The translations under genes were made by a program, and so were the position numbers. Below are positions 36,080 through 47,191 of a stretch of DNA of 64,000 nucleotides, piece by piece; the first letter of the stretch is position 1; each line of letters opens with the position of its first letter. A model generated the notes under the pieces. The model saw nothing but the letters and a program-made list of their open reading frames with translations, ran no database searches and had not been told where the DNA came from. This stretch comes from Zeus faber (lineage: Eukaryota > Chordata > Actinopteri > Zeiformes > Zeidae), in the NCBI GenBank assembly GCA_960531495.1, contig OY482865.1, forward strand, positions 11,182,518 to 11,246,517, read 5' to 3'.

Positions 36080-37200
36080 TCTTATCTGCTCTTATCTTAC
36101 ATCCAGCTGCACCGCGCCATGCAAACCATGCTGGTCTATTTGCGCCTTTGCATGACTGTGTGATGGGCTTTCAATTTCCATGTTTATTATGCGTGCGCTT
36201 CCCGGCGTTTGGCAAATGGCCACTTGGACGTAACAATGTTGTATTGAAATAATAGATTAACCTTTCGGAACACTTTTAGGGATGTTTTTGTTCAATTTTT
36301 TTCCCCTCCAGTACCTGAGAGCGGCAACGGGTTGCAGCTGGGCTTTGTGTGCTCCTGCATGCATTTGCATTGTTCAGCAGTGACAAAGGCCTTGCCTAAT
36401 GATGATTAGATTGAATAATGCATCAGGGGTGTGTGCAGTGTTTCCATGGGCAATGTTTATTGCAAATTACTCAGGGCAAGTAGAGGATGTACACATAGAC
36501 TCTCTATATGTGCATTAAGCAGAGTTTTGAACATAAACAAACACCAACTTTTCTACATACGCTGTCCATCTATTTACTGTACACACAAACACACAAACAG
36601 GATTTCAGACAGCCCATAATAATCAATGTGTCCACAAACACCCACACAAACACACAGCTGCCTGCACTCACACAGCAGGGCCTTTTCATTAGCCTGAGCT
36701 AATGAACATAAATCCAATATAGGCCATTAATGAATAAACAGACTAAATAAAGTAATCAGGTTTCAATCTCTCCCTAACAGGGACTATGCAAATTTTTACA
36801 TTTTAATTAACAATAACAGCATTTTACTATTATTCTGGACTAATAACCTTTGCATAACATAATTTGCTGAATAGCATTTAAAACCGGGTGATGGATGATG
36901 TCCATTCAAATTAGAATGAATCAAAGCAAGGCTTTGACCCTGAAATTTTATATTTCAACAGTAAACTGGTCAAATGTGGGGTCACGTTCCAAACAGTAGG
37001 TCAGTGCGTCTTCTATCATTTGAAAGGTTTAGTGAATACGAGGAGTCTTTCAAGGAGAGATTTTAGGAATGCAGTGATAACCCAGTAATCAAGCATTTCC
37101 CCAGCATGCAAATTAACTAATTGTAAGAGTAAAAACATGTTTTTAATTAAAGAGTTCGGCGAAGACGATGGTTTGACTGACGTTAAATAGGACAAGTTGG
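36080..37200. promoter_or_regulatory. octamer- and TAATTA-rich candidate regulatory region
   Basis: No repeats for over 1 kb. ATTTGCAT followed by TGTT lies at 36363. ATGCAAAT occurs at 36786-36793 and 37106-37113, each followed by TTAATTAAC or TAACTAATTG. Several TTTGCATAA, TTAATTAA and AATGAATAAAC motifs are present. This is the longest repeat-free AT-rich stretch in the window. A conserved enhancer cluster is a reasonable but unproven guess. Confidence 0.3.
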
Positions 37201-37254
37201 AGGTCTCACTGACACAAATACCGCTGTATTGTTTTCACAGCAATTGATTACACT

Positions 37255-37867
37255 CACCTCCCTACAACTACCTACCTAACATACCTACCCCTCCTACCTG
37301 CCTACACCTACTTACCTCCCTAACTACTTCCCTAGCTACCTACATCTACCCATCTACCCACCTATCAACACTTACATACCTACCGAGCTACAACTGTCTA
37401 CCTACTCCTACCTACCTACCTATCCCTACCCTCCCACCTACAACTACCTACCTACCTCTTCCGACCTACCTACCTACCTACGTACCTACCCCTACCCACC
37501 TACCTACAACTACCTACCTACCAACACCTACCTTCCTATACCTACCAATCTACATAACTTCCTTCAACTACCTACCTACCTCCCTTCCACTACCTACCTA
37601 CCAACACCTACCATACTACACCTCCAAATCTACATAACTTCCTTCAACTACCTATCTACCTACCGACCGACCTACCCCTACCCACCTACTTAGAGCTACC
37701 TACCTACCAACACCTACATACCTAAACCTACCTACCCCTACATACATACCTTCAACTACCTTCCTACCCTACCCACTTATCTACCAACACCTACCCACCT
37801 AACCCTACCAACCTACCAACACCTACTTCCCTACCTACCTACCTACCTACATCTACCTACCATCCTA
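37255..37867. repeat. long degenerate (CCTA)n array with 80-bp higher order
   Basis: About 610 bp of CTACC variants. A longer unit is visible: CCAACACCTA at 37521 and 37601, and AATCTACATAACTTCCTTCA at 37547 and 37627, both spaced exactly 80 bp. Confidence 0.95.
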
Positions 37868-38400
37868 TATATTATAATTTGTTACATTTATTCCCTGTGG
37901 AATGTTCAAGTTGTAATGGAAAAAAAGAAGCCTATCAGAATGCTCTTTCATCAGCTCTCAGCTTCATGCTAAACTAATCATGCCTACACATTACAAATGC
38001 TATTTCTCAATCCACATTCTGAGTTAGTGCTTAGGCACTATTGATGTATATTTATTATGCAAACGGGAGATAATTCACATTCCGTTTGAACGCGGCCTTG
38101 GAGCAGCTTTTATCTGTATTCACGGCCTGATTCCTGCCTGATGAGAGCTGGATGAAGGCTGAGTTCTGGAAGTTAGGCTGAAAGTCAGACGAACAAACAA
38201 GTTGGCATGTTGATTAAAAATGGGGAAGAACCCGAGTTTAGGGACAAATGAGGACACACACACGTTCGCGCTCTCTGTGTCTTTCTTTCTTCGCCCCCCT
38301 CTCTCATCCAAACCCCTTTATCTCTCTCCTCTTTATCTAAAAGAGCATCTGAATGAAGTGTCGGGCGATGCATTGTAATTTGGTGGGAGTGTGAAATGGA
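37868..38400. other. single-copy-looking segment
   Basis: Balanced sequence with CTAATCATGCC and TATTTATTATGCAAAC motifs. It resembles other candidate conserved segments here. No gene recognised. Confidence 0.25.
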
Positions 38401-39654
38401 TTTTGATTGCAGGCTTGTAAAAAAATATATGAAAAAACAAAGTCGACCCCCTCATCTGGCGTGTGGAAGACCCGGTTCACTCGCCCCGTCTTTCCGTCTC
38501 TTTATGGTGTAATGACAGCCTGGCTAACCTGCGCCGGGCAGCCCGTCTTTCGTCCTTTAACTCCTCACACCACAATTACAGCCCCGCCTCACACTATGCT
38601 CCCTCAAAATAGGGTCCGGCTCTGCTCCCCGGGTCTTCTAAGTGGTTCTGCTCAAGAAAAAGAGCAATTTAATAGTTTTCTTTTTTTTATAATTTTGTGA
38701 GAGAATGAAACATTTGGTCATGGGCCTTACTTCTCCGTATGGCATATGACGTCTCACGAGAAGATGAGTGATTGATTGATGATTCTGCCACGTCACTTTT
38801 GAATTTGTTAATATAGGACATCATCCTCATAAACCTACCTATTAACCAAAGGCATGTAATTGCAAGGACCAAGAAAATGAAATAAAATTGACTGACGATA
38901 TCAAAATAAGAAAAAACACATGTTTTAATAATATAATATAAAAATACATAATATATTAAAAAAAAGACAAAAGAAAACATTAAAACATATCCTCATCAAA
39001 AAACCTTGGATAACACAGACCTCTTGAGATCAAAATGATTAAAATTTAGTCTAAATATAAGATTAAATACTTCTTAAAATAATCATTATCTACATAATAA
39101 AATCTATAAAATATAGATACATTTTCATTTCTTCACCGCTGTTTGGTTCGGCTGTTTTTGTGATTTCCTTTCTCCAAAGTGCTGCTGATAGCCGCTGAAC
39201 ATGAATAAGCCTTTTAAAAAATGTGGGGGTTTTTTTGTGAGTGGTTCGTAAAAAAATAATGGGGAAGAGGCTGAAGTCCAATCCCTTTTGACCGCCGGCC
39301 GCTGGAATAAATGAATAAACGGAGGATAAATGAATAACTGGATAACTCTTATGGACGTGAGAGACAGTTAAACATTGAACGCGAGATCCTCTCCTCTCCC
39401 TTTCCGCTCCCTCTCCTCTCACATAATTGTTTCCCTCGGTATCCCCCGCTTTCATTTTCAAATGCTCCCCGGTGACTCCTCACTCGATCTACCTTTACCA
39501 AGGTCCTCTCACTCTTTTGTCTCTTTTTGGCCGTCTCCTGTTTTGCTTTAACGCGTTCGTAATCAATTCCCGTTGTCTCCTGCTGCATGTCACGTCTCCC
39601 CCCCTCTGCCTTCCCGGGCGCACACTTTAAAATATTCCAAAGCTTTCTCTCCTA
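38401..39654. other. unassigned DNA
   Basis: Very AT-rich at 38880-39120. No gene or element recognised. Confidence 0.4.
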
Positions 39655-39692
<38 letters not shown>

Positions 39693-39830
39693 TCGTTTCT
39701 CCCCTTGTCTCCCTGTCTCTCTCTCTCTCCCTCTCTCTCTATCTCGCTCTCTCTCTTCATTTCTCCTCCTGTCTCCCTTTCTCTCTCTCTCTCTTTCTCT
39801 CTCTATCTCTCTCTTCGTTCCACCCCTTGT

Positions 39831-39876
<46 letters not shown>

Positions 39877-40158
39877 ATTTCTTCTCCTGTCTCCCTGTCT
39901 CTCTCTTCCTCTCTCTCTCTCTCGCTCTCTCTCTTCATTTCTCCTCCTGTCTCCCTGTCTCTCTCTCCCTCTCTCTCTTTCTCTCTCTCTCGCTCTCTCT
40001 CTCGCTCTCTCTCTCTCTCTCGCTCTCTCTCTTCATTTCTCCTCCTGTCTCCCTGTCTCTCTCTCCCTCTCTCTCTTTCTCTCTCTCTCGCTCTCTCTCT
40101 CGCTCTCTCTCTCTCTCTCGCTCTCTCTCTTCATTTCTCCTCCTGTCTCCCTGTCTCT

Positions 40159-40215
<57 letters not shown>

Positions 40216-40262
40216 TTTCTCCCCATGTCTCCCTGTCTCTCTCTCTCTCTCTCTCTCTCTGG
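39655..40262. repeat. CT-rich minisatellite
   Basis: CT dinucleotides punctuated eight times by a variant of CTTCATTTCTCCTCCTGTCT followed by CCCTGTC. Punctuations start near 39691, 39755, 39813, 39873, 39933, 40031, 40129 and 40211. Two successive units are each 98 bp and nearly identical. The 285-codon Ser-Leu frame is an artefact. The other strand is a long polypurine tract. Confidence 0.95.
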
Positions 40263-41144
40263 AGGAGAGATACTCGGGCGGTCAGGATGACAGATGAGAG
40301 GAATCCCATAGCTGTCAGAAACTATTCTCTCCACACATCTGTCAGCGGGCCTGCTCTTCGAAGGCAGAAGGAGCGACCGAGGAAGACCGAGCGAGGGAGA
40401 ATGGGGGGGAAAATGAGAAATATAATATAATAAATTAATTGAGCGGGGTCTAGATGGAGGGCAGTTTGGAGCAACGGAGAGTGTAGGCGACACTGGAAAT
40501 ACCACAGGGGGGGGGAAATGGTAAAATTCAAAAGGAGGGGAAATAACTCGGAAATGCTGACAAAAGACACAAAATACTTTGGAAAAAACTTTGAAAGCAT
40601 TTTTTTGCTGTTGTGGTGTAAAATGACAACACTTCTATGGGACAGGTATACTTATTGTAATAGCTCTGATATAATGCATGCCAACATCAAAGTTCCATGT
40701 AGATTTTACTACTTGGACTATTTTTGTATATAAATATATTAACCGAGTTTCGATTGCTTGGGATTTCGTCATTAAAATATGAAGGGGAAAGATCAAAACT
40801 ATGGCCTCGGGACAAGGCCAAAATATTGAATACAAGGAATAAGATGCTTCTCAAAATGTACCAAAGTATGTTTTAAAGAGCATTTAAAAGATTAGAACAC
40901 GATGTTCGGGTGAGTTTAACATATAAAGAAAAGAAACTTTTCAGTGAAATGTGCCCTCTGTACACAAAATGTCCCGTACTTGACGATTCCTTATATATAC
41001 AGCATATATATATTTGGAATTATACAGTGCATGACCTTGTTTTTCAAACAAAGAGAATGGCAAGTGCCCACAGATGTGTCTCACATGGGAGTCAACAGGG
41101 CCAGAGATCATAGCCCAACCTCCCATACTCTTCCTCAGCACTGA
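40263..41144. other. unassigned DNA
   Basis: No gene or repeat recognised. G run at 40508-40516. Confidence 0.4.
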
Positions 41145-41852
41145 CAGGCCCGGCGCCAGGATGAAGTGACCGAGGGGGCAGTTCAAAACTGCGAGGGGGG
41201 CAAATCTTTTTATGGAGTAAAACAGTAGGTTATCATCCTGCTATGCCTATTTCTGCATTTTTTTTCCATCCTGCAGTTGGCAGTGGTGCATTTGGATACA
41301 ATACAATAATATAGGCCCAAATAATAGCCATTATTTAAGCGGGCGCCACTGTGTGGTTTTGGCGGGAAAAAAGGAGGATTCCCCTTTTCATTATCACGGC
41401 GGGAGAATAACAGAGCGACAGTAGTGTTTTAATGAGTCGCATATTCAGAATAAATCCAGAATAAACAACTATTTAGCTGGTAGGAAAAAGGAGAAGACAA
41501 CCAGCGGACTCATTTTCTTGGTGAGATATGAATATTCATGAGGTACGCGTTCCGCACGCGTCCTCATTGGTCGAGCCCAAACGAGTCTTTATTGGTGGAA
41601 TTGGTGGCAGCTGTCAGCTGAACGGCGCTGAATGCTGTTTGTGCAGCGGGGAAGGAGACTGGATCAGATAACAAGCTTCAAGCGAGGTGTTTTCATGACT
41701 GTCCTCTCTATGACACTTGAGTCTCGGCCGATTTTTTCTGTGGTTTTTGCTATTTTTCTTTCGGGTACATTAAGCTTGATACGGGGGGCGGGGGCAGAAA
41801 ACACAACTGAGCGGGCAAAGCCGCCTCACGCCCCTTTGCGGTGCTGGGCCTG
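41145..41852 (+). mobile_element. complete non-autonomous hAT-type element, CAGGCCC family
   Basis: The left end CAGGCCCGGCGCC and right end (in reverse) CAGGCCCAGCACC form a 13-bp inverted repeat with two mismatches. The 8-mers AGCACTGA (41137-41144) and AGCATTGA (41853-41860) differ at one base, a good hAT target duplication. It is 708 bp with no transposase frame. It is the fullest of three family members in the window (others at 17876-18403 and 10965-11250). Confidence 0.82.
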
Positions 41853-42067
41853 AGCATTGACGTTCTTTACTCAAACTCTCCAGCTCCTGTTGTACCGCGA
41901 TCTGCTGCTGTCTTACAGAGTCTGCAGACAAGTAGAGTACGTTTAGAGTAAGTTTCTCACAGTAGCTGTAGATTAATAGGTGTATTTAGGTCGGTGTAGC
42001 TACAGTAAGTAGGTATTGCGGGTAGATAGACAGGCAGTTTGGTAGGTACGTAGGGCTAGGTAACTGT

Positions 42068-42160
42068 AGTTCAAGTTCAAGAGATTTTTTTGTCACATAA
42101 ATATACATACGGTCATATACATATATGCAGTGAAATGTCATGACACCCGGGGATAACCCG
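42068..42160 (-). mobile_element. fragment of the 15484 non-LTR-like family
   Basis: TTCAAGTTCAAGAGA then TTTTTTTGTCACATAAATATAC, CATACGGTCATA and GCAGTGAAATGTCA parallels 15485-15560. Only this end is present. Confidence 0.5.
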
Positions 42161-42345
42161 CGGTAAGCTCTGTAAGCTCTAAAAATACTAAAAGTGCGGC
42201 GAATCGCGCAGGCGGCTGCAAGGCCACAATCGCGATTCTGGGTTCTATAATTATACGTAGTAGAATGAATTGTCTGTGTTGCATTAAATACACATTTAAA
42301 TCCTCCTACATGAAACTGACCTGAGCTTACCTCCAGTGCTTACCT
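42161..42345 (+). repeat. dispersed repeat, partner of 61962-62190 (inverted)
   Basis: Shared in order with the reverse complement of 61962-62190: GTAAGCTCTAAAAATAC, ACTAAAA, CGCAGGCGG, CTGGGTTCTATAATT, GAATTGTCTGTGTTG, ACATTTAAATCCTCCTA, TGAAACT, CTTACCTCCAGT and CTTACCTCACAG. The family is not identified. Confidence 0.75.
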
Positions 42346-42394
42346 CACAGAGGAGTCCTGGCGTGGCACAAAGCAGAGAAGTCCTGGCATGTAG

Positions 42395-42690
42395 TTGTGT
42401 AGGTAGATATTTAGGGAGGTAGGTGTAGGCAGGCAGGTAGGCACATACATAAGTGTAGTAAGATATTTAGGTAGGTAGGCGCAGGTAGGTAGATATTCAG
42501 GTACGTAAGTGTAGGTAGATATTTTGGTAGGTATTGTAGGCGTGGTAAGGTAGGTATCTACAGTAGGTGTAGGTAGGTACTGTAAGTACTTCGGGCTAGG
42601 AAACTGTAGTTGGTAGGGAGGTGTAGGTAGATAGTTAGGTGTCAGTGTGTACGTAGGTAGGTAGGTATGTATAGGTAGGTGTAGGTTGGA
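42395..42690. repeat. degenerate (GTAG)n array
   Basis: About 300 bp of GTAGGTAG/GTAGATA variants. It is compositionally the reverse complement of the CCTA array at 37255-37867. Confidence 0.9.
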
Positions 42691-42719
42691 AGGTTGATGA
42701 ACTGCATATTTATAGAGTT

Positions 42720-44380
42720 GAAACACTGTGAATTGTCCCGCTAATTGTTATTTGTCAGTGTGTTGTTGAGGGTAGATTTGTTTTGTCACATCACATATGA
42801 CTGTCCCGCTCCCGTTCCTTCGGATCCATGGAGTGTTTTCCTGCCAAGAAATACAGATTGAAACCATTTCTCATCTCTTGCTGGGAATTGGACATGCAAT
42901 ACAAGGAGCCGCCCCGCTGCCGCGTTAATGTTGGCAGGGTGAAACACTCTCTCCGCATTGCTGTCTACAAAAGCGCAATTGACTGAAGCGGAAATAATTT
43001 GAAACAGTTGTGTGATGTAATATCTCCTGGGACGGGGACGTCTATCACGCGTGTTTCAATTGACTGAAGAAATGGTCACCATTATTTAGTCAATAATGGC
43101 CGTTAAAAACATTGAACAACCCTTTACGATCCGGTGGGTTAATGTGTACAGGACCTCGTCGACAGTTTTGGCACGTACAACCTTTTTTGTGAAACAGCGT
43201 TGGTGGGAATACCAAGTGAACCCAGGGCACTGTAAGTGAGCAATTTGAACAAAACCGATCCGTTGCAATGCTCCCGGATGAATATCTACATCCGACTGCG
43301 TTCCGTTTGGCGGCAGAATTTCAACTTGTTGCCTGCTTCAGGTTCCTACAAACCAACATGATTTAGTTGTCTTTCAAACAGTGGCAACACTTATAGAACC
43401 ATGAAAAAGAAAATGCACCAACACCAAACCGTTTACATATTATAGCTGTATTTTTTTATATGCTGTCATTGTTTTGGCCATCAGGTATTTCTCATTCAAC
43501 TAACTATGAACAAGACACATTTTGTTAGGCACATTGTGATTGGGTGTGACAGCAGTGGGTGGTCTCTTTCTGTTGGAGGACATTCAATCACATTTGCACC
43601 GATTTGACAAATAAGAACCAGAAAGGAAGCCTGATCAAAAGCACGGAGAGGCTTCTGAAGAGTTCTTGAGGGTTCTCTCCAGTGACTTAGCGGACAATTT
43701 ATTTATCAAATTCTGAGAGAAATGTGAAAAGACATCCACGATTTCCACCTGAAAGCTGCAATCTGGATCCATCACAAATGGGGCCTGACAGTTTTGGGCT
43801 TGGGTCCAACATAGCGGCAGATAATATTTTCAACCGGCTGTACAGCGCCAACTATGGGAGCAAGATCTATTAAGGTGTGGTGGGGTAGAGTGGTTCCTGA
43901 ACCGCAGTGACAGCTCGGTTTTGGTCAGCTCTCCCAGCTCCCTCTATTACTTTAACACAGACCTCCGTGGCCTGGCGCTGCCAAGTGAGCTCCAGCGAGA
44001 CAGCCGCCGAATACTGTAATAAAAAATAAAAAAACAGAAAAAAAAACACCCAAAAATAAAAAAAAAACCTTTCGCCCCCTCTCTGCCGGCCAAAGGACTC
44101 AATTTCCCTCGGTGCCACATTGAGAATCATCAGAATCAGATAACGGCCAGAAATTCTGGAGAATCAAGTGAAGAGACATGCTGACACTCCCCTGTGCCAC
44201 AAAGTCCAGAGCCAGCACAAAATTGGAGAGAAGAGGATGATGATAAAGAAGATGGAGGGGAGGAAAGAAATAAAATAATGCATCGAAAGGAAAAAAAAAA
44301 CTTTAGCCTCGCGATCGGTGACTCCATCGACGACACGAGTGGAGAATGTTTTTTGTGAGTTTGGACTACCAAAAACTTTG
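42720..44380. other. single-copy-looking DNA
   Basis: 42820-43080 is balanced sequence in which CAATTGACTGAAG occurs twice (42976-42988 and 43057-43069). An A-rich tract lies at 44010-44070. No gene recognised. Confidence 0.35.
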
Positions 44381-44942
44381 AATGAGTGCTCATCGGCACG
44401 ATCTAGTGGTTGCCGAGGTTGCAGCTCAAACCTGCAAGTACTGCGTTACTGCACTTTATTGCCTTTTCCAAGGAGCTGTATCAGCGGGCGTTTCTAGGAT
44501 TCAAAGACATCAGGGGCTAAGCCCAGGGGAGGTCTGCGGGGAGGGATTGAGAAAGTGTCCCCGTTACGCACGGGGCTATTCTGTTTCATTCAATTACAAT
44601 AAATACATCATACCTGAAAACGCTCTTTATTTGTTTTCTTTGGAGAACGGAGACGAGCAGCGGAGCACTCGCCCACTCCAACTAGGATGCGCGCGCGGGC
44701 GTTCACGTGACGTGCGTGCCGAAAGGATCTCCTGTTTACCACACGAACAGTGACGGGCGCCAAGCGACAATATATGTAGAGTTTAAAATATATACATATA
44801 TATGAGAAATAATAAAAAAACGAGAAATACGAGGTGTGGCGTGTGAGCGCGTGAACCATAGATACAGAAACGTAGATATCTCATCGGCCGCGGCTGGGAG
44901 GTATCTATCTATGTGTCCGCGCGGCAGCCATAAATTGCCATA
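44381..44942. other. unassigned, possibly old repeat
   Basis: 44480-44540 (GTTTCTAGGATTCAAAGACA, GGGGCTAAGCCC) has the feel of a dispersed fish repeat, but I could not find its ends. The 123-codon open frame at 44382-44753 has no motif. Confidence 0.25.
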
Positions 44943-44967
44943 TATTGTTTACCGCTGGTAAACAATA
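44943..44967. promoter_or_regulatory. palindromic forkhead-like motif pair
   Basis: TATTGTTTACC (44943-44953) and GGTAAACAATA (44957-44967) are exact reverse complements around GCT. Each arm contains TGTTTAC/GTAAACA, the forkhead consensus core, and TATTGTTT/AAACAATA. A functional site is inference. It could be a chance palindrome. Confidence 0.35.
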
Positions 44968-45112
44968 CCATGTGCATGGAGAGATGCCGACTTCTCTACG
45001 AAAATCGGCTATAGCTCGTTTGATTCTGAACCGATTTTCACATCAAATCGCAAATGGGCTACCTACGTTTCAACATCTACGGGACTACGAGACTTGGCAG
45101 CTCTGACTCGTG

Positions 45113-45143
<31 letters not shown>

Positions 45144-45468
45144 CCTCAAAATGCGCGGATGCCAAGTTGATGAATGACACACACAGGACCCAAAACGTAC
45201 TTGCGTTTTTGATCAAAGATATCATATTATTTTAGAGGGCTTTAATGCATGATCAGAATGACATTATGAATACAGCCGGGGCTATTTTTATATTTTTAAC
45301 ATTCGGGCCTGAAGCGCCAGATGCCCACACCTTACGATACTTAATGGAAGTAAATATTCCGTTTCCGGGGACTTCCAACTTTCACTCCACTAGGTTTCAA
45401 AGCAAATACCATAAATTCTTACTCTACATTTCTGACATTTCGCATTTTTACACAAAAAGACAAGAGAG

Positions 45469-45508
<40 letters not shown>
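45113..45508. repeat. (CT)n and (GT)n microsatellites
   Basis: A CT run at 45113-45146 and a GT run at 45472-45508, with unassigned sequence between them. Confidence 0.9.
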
Positions 45509-45509
<1 letters not shown>

Positions 45510-46609
45510 AGACTGACAATCAGGAGTGCTTGTTATCGCACCTGTCTGTTCATTTTAATGGGGCTCGGGTGTACCCGTCGCCTTCTGCTTTGCCGTTATC
45601 AGAGACCCACAAAACATGCCTCCCTGTTTATTCCAAACTAATGGCGCTTTTTGTGCCGGTTTTGTTTAACACACTTTTGGTCTTATTTTGAAAGGAAGGA
45701 ATGTGTGCAGCCATGCATACGGAATGTACAAAAATAGCAGCAAATAACAAATACGCCGCTCGTGGTTAGGCACTGTATGTCGCGCAAGAAAGTGCTTGAA
45801 ATGTAATATTTGTGTGGGAGAACAATATTATTCATTCACTTTGTTTTGCCTGTAACTTTATTTTTTCAAATGGCTGACTTGTACAACTGGATACTTTAGA
45901 TTCGAAGTGGCTGCGTCATCCAGCCCATGTTGAAATCGTCTTCTGAAAATCAAACCTGACGTCGTAATACACCTCGTCATACACACAGCGGGGTGTAATC
46001 TAGTCTCTAAGGTCTCTAATTGAAATATCAGTGATTGTGTGTTTTGCACAAATATTCCCAAATTCTTTCCCTCCTCGCCCTCGAAACCCCACACAGGGGA
46101 AAGTTTGCGTTCAACGACTTGCAATTGAAATAGCATCAGTAAAACATTTTTTATAAAAAAATTTAAAAAATTTAAAAAGATAAGGAAAGATCTAGTTTTT
46201 TCCCTAAAGCCGAAACATCACACATAACATTGTTCGGTGTCGTTCAGAGGAAGGGATAAAAAGCAAAGCGCTATTTATTCTCTTAGCAGAACTGTCAGGA
46301 GACTCCGATTTCTTCTGCCTGCTACTGTTTACTGCAACGTGGGGGATCTGGGGAATTTGGTTTTCTAATGCCTCTCCTCATGAAATGTCTCCAGCGGCGA
46401 CATTAACGTTTTTAAAAAATGCCGTCAGATGACGAAATGGAAGGAGGAGTCTGATTTGCAGAAAGGAGGAAGGCGGCAAAGAGTCAAAGACGGACATGAA
46501 TGATGAATCTGTCTTAGTGTCCTATGTCTGACAGTATTTGTAAATGACCAATATGTGATGCAACACATGCTTAAAAAAAGAATCAGAGCTTCTAAACAAG
46601 GTGTCACCT
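45509..46609. other. unassigned DNA
   Basis: No gene recognised. A/T-rich at 46140-46180. It may include 3' parts of the element whose open frame lies at 46610-46890 on the minus strand. Confidence 0.35.
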
Positions 46610-46910
46610 GAAATCTGAAAATCTGTCACTAACCTTAACAGACTTCATCACGTCATCGACTTTTTCCGTTGTCACAACTTCTTCCGTTGTCACAACAACG
46701 GGCGTGTCGTCGGTCTCCTCCGGTGGTTCTTGAAAATATTCCATTTCATCGTCACATTCAGGTTGAAATCGGCTGTTTGAAATGTTCTCCAAGTCCGGAG
46801 TAATATCAGATTCAGCGGCACTGTCGATCTCGGCGTCGCTGTCGGAGAACTGACCATCGTCGCGGAAAATGAAGTCCAGTACGCGCTTATGTTTTCTATC
46901 ATTTCATCCA
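46610..46910 (-). pseudogene. acidic transposase-like fragment, inverted copy
   Basis: On the minus strand it reads RVLDFIFRDDGQFSDSDAEI, then acidic text with PEETDDTPVVVTTEEV, a duplicated TTEEV/TTEKV unit, and VDDVMKSVKV before GTTAGT, a good 5' splice-site match. It is close to 35320-35560 but differs upstream and downstream, so homology covers only about 250 bp. The start region has a separate ATG (MDEMIENI) out of frame with the main reading. Confidence 0.45.
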
Positions 46911-47103
46911 TAATGAGTTTCGATCACCTCCAGAGTAGTCATGCACGACTCGCAAGCAATCGGTGCATTATTAGAGAGCTCAGGAGTCGCTCGTACTTAA
47001 GGGCAAAATTGTTCTTTTCTGACAGGCAAGTCTGCGATTTCATTTTAAAGTGATCTTTATTTATTTTAGCATTGTTTGAGTTTGGGGCATCTGGGCTCTA
47101 CTT

Positions 47104-47128
47104 CTCATCACTCCCGGCGAGTGATGAG
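47104..47128. repeat. perfect 10-bp hairpin
   Basis: CTCATCACTC and GAGTGATGAG around CCGGC. A small stem in otherwise ordinary sequence. Confidence 0.85.
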
Positions 47129-47191
47129 CTTGAATCCCCATCCCCCATTGGATAGAAGATTGGAGTCCAAAAGGTGGATGCAGGGGAGGTG

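Noticed and set aside
39573-40430. 285-codon open frame rich in Ser and Leu
   Set aside because: It is the translation of a CT minisatellite. Frames on the other strand (Arg-Glu) are equally long.
44381-44560. tRNA-like or SINE head (TAGTGGTTGCCGAGG)
   Set aside because: It resembles an A box, but no B box (GGTTCGA type) follows at the right distance and no cloverleaf can be drawn.
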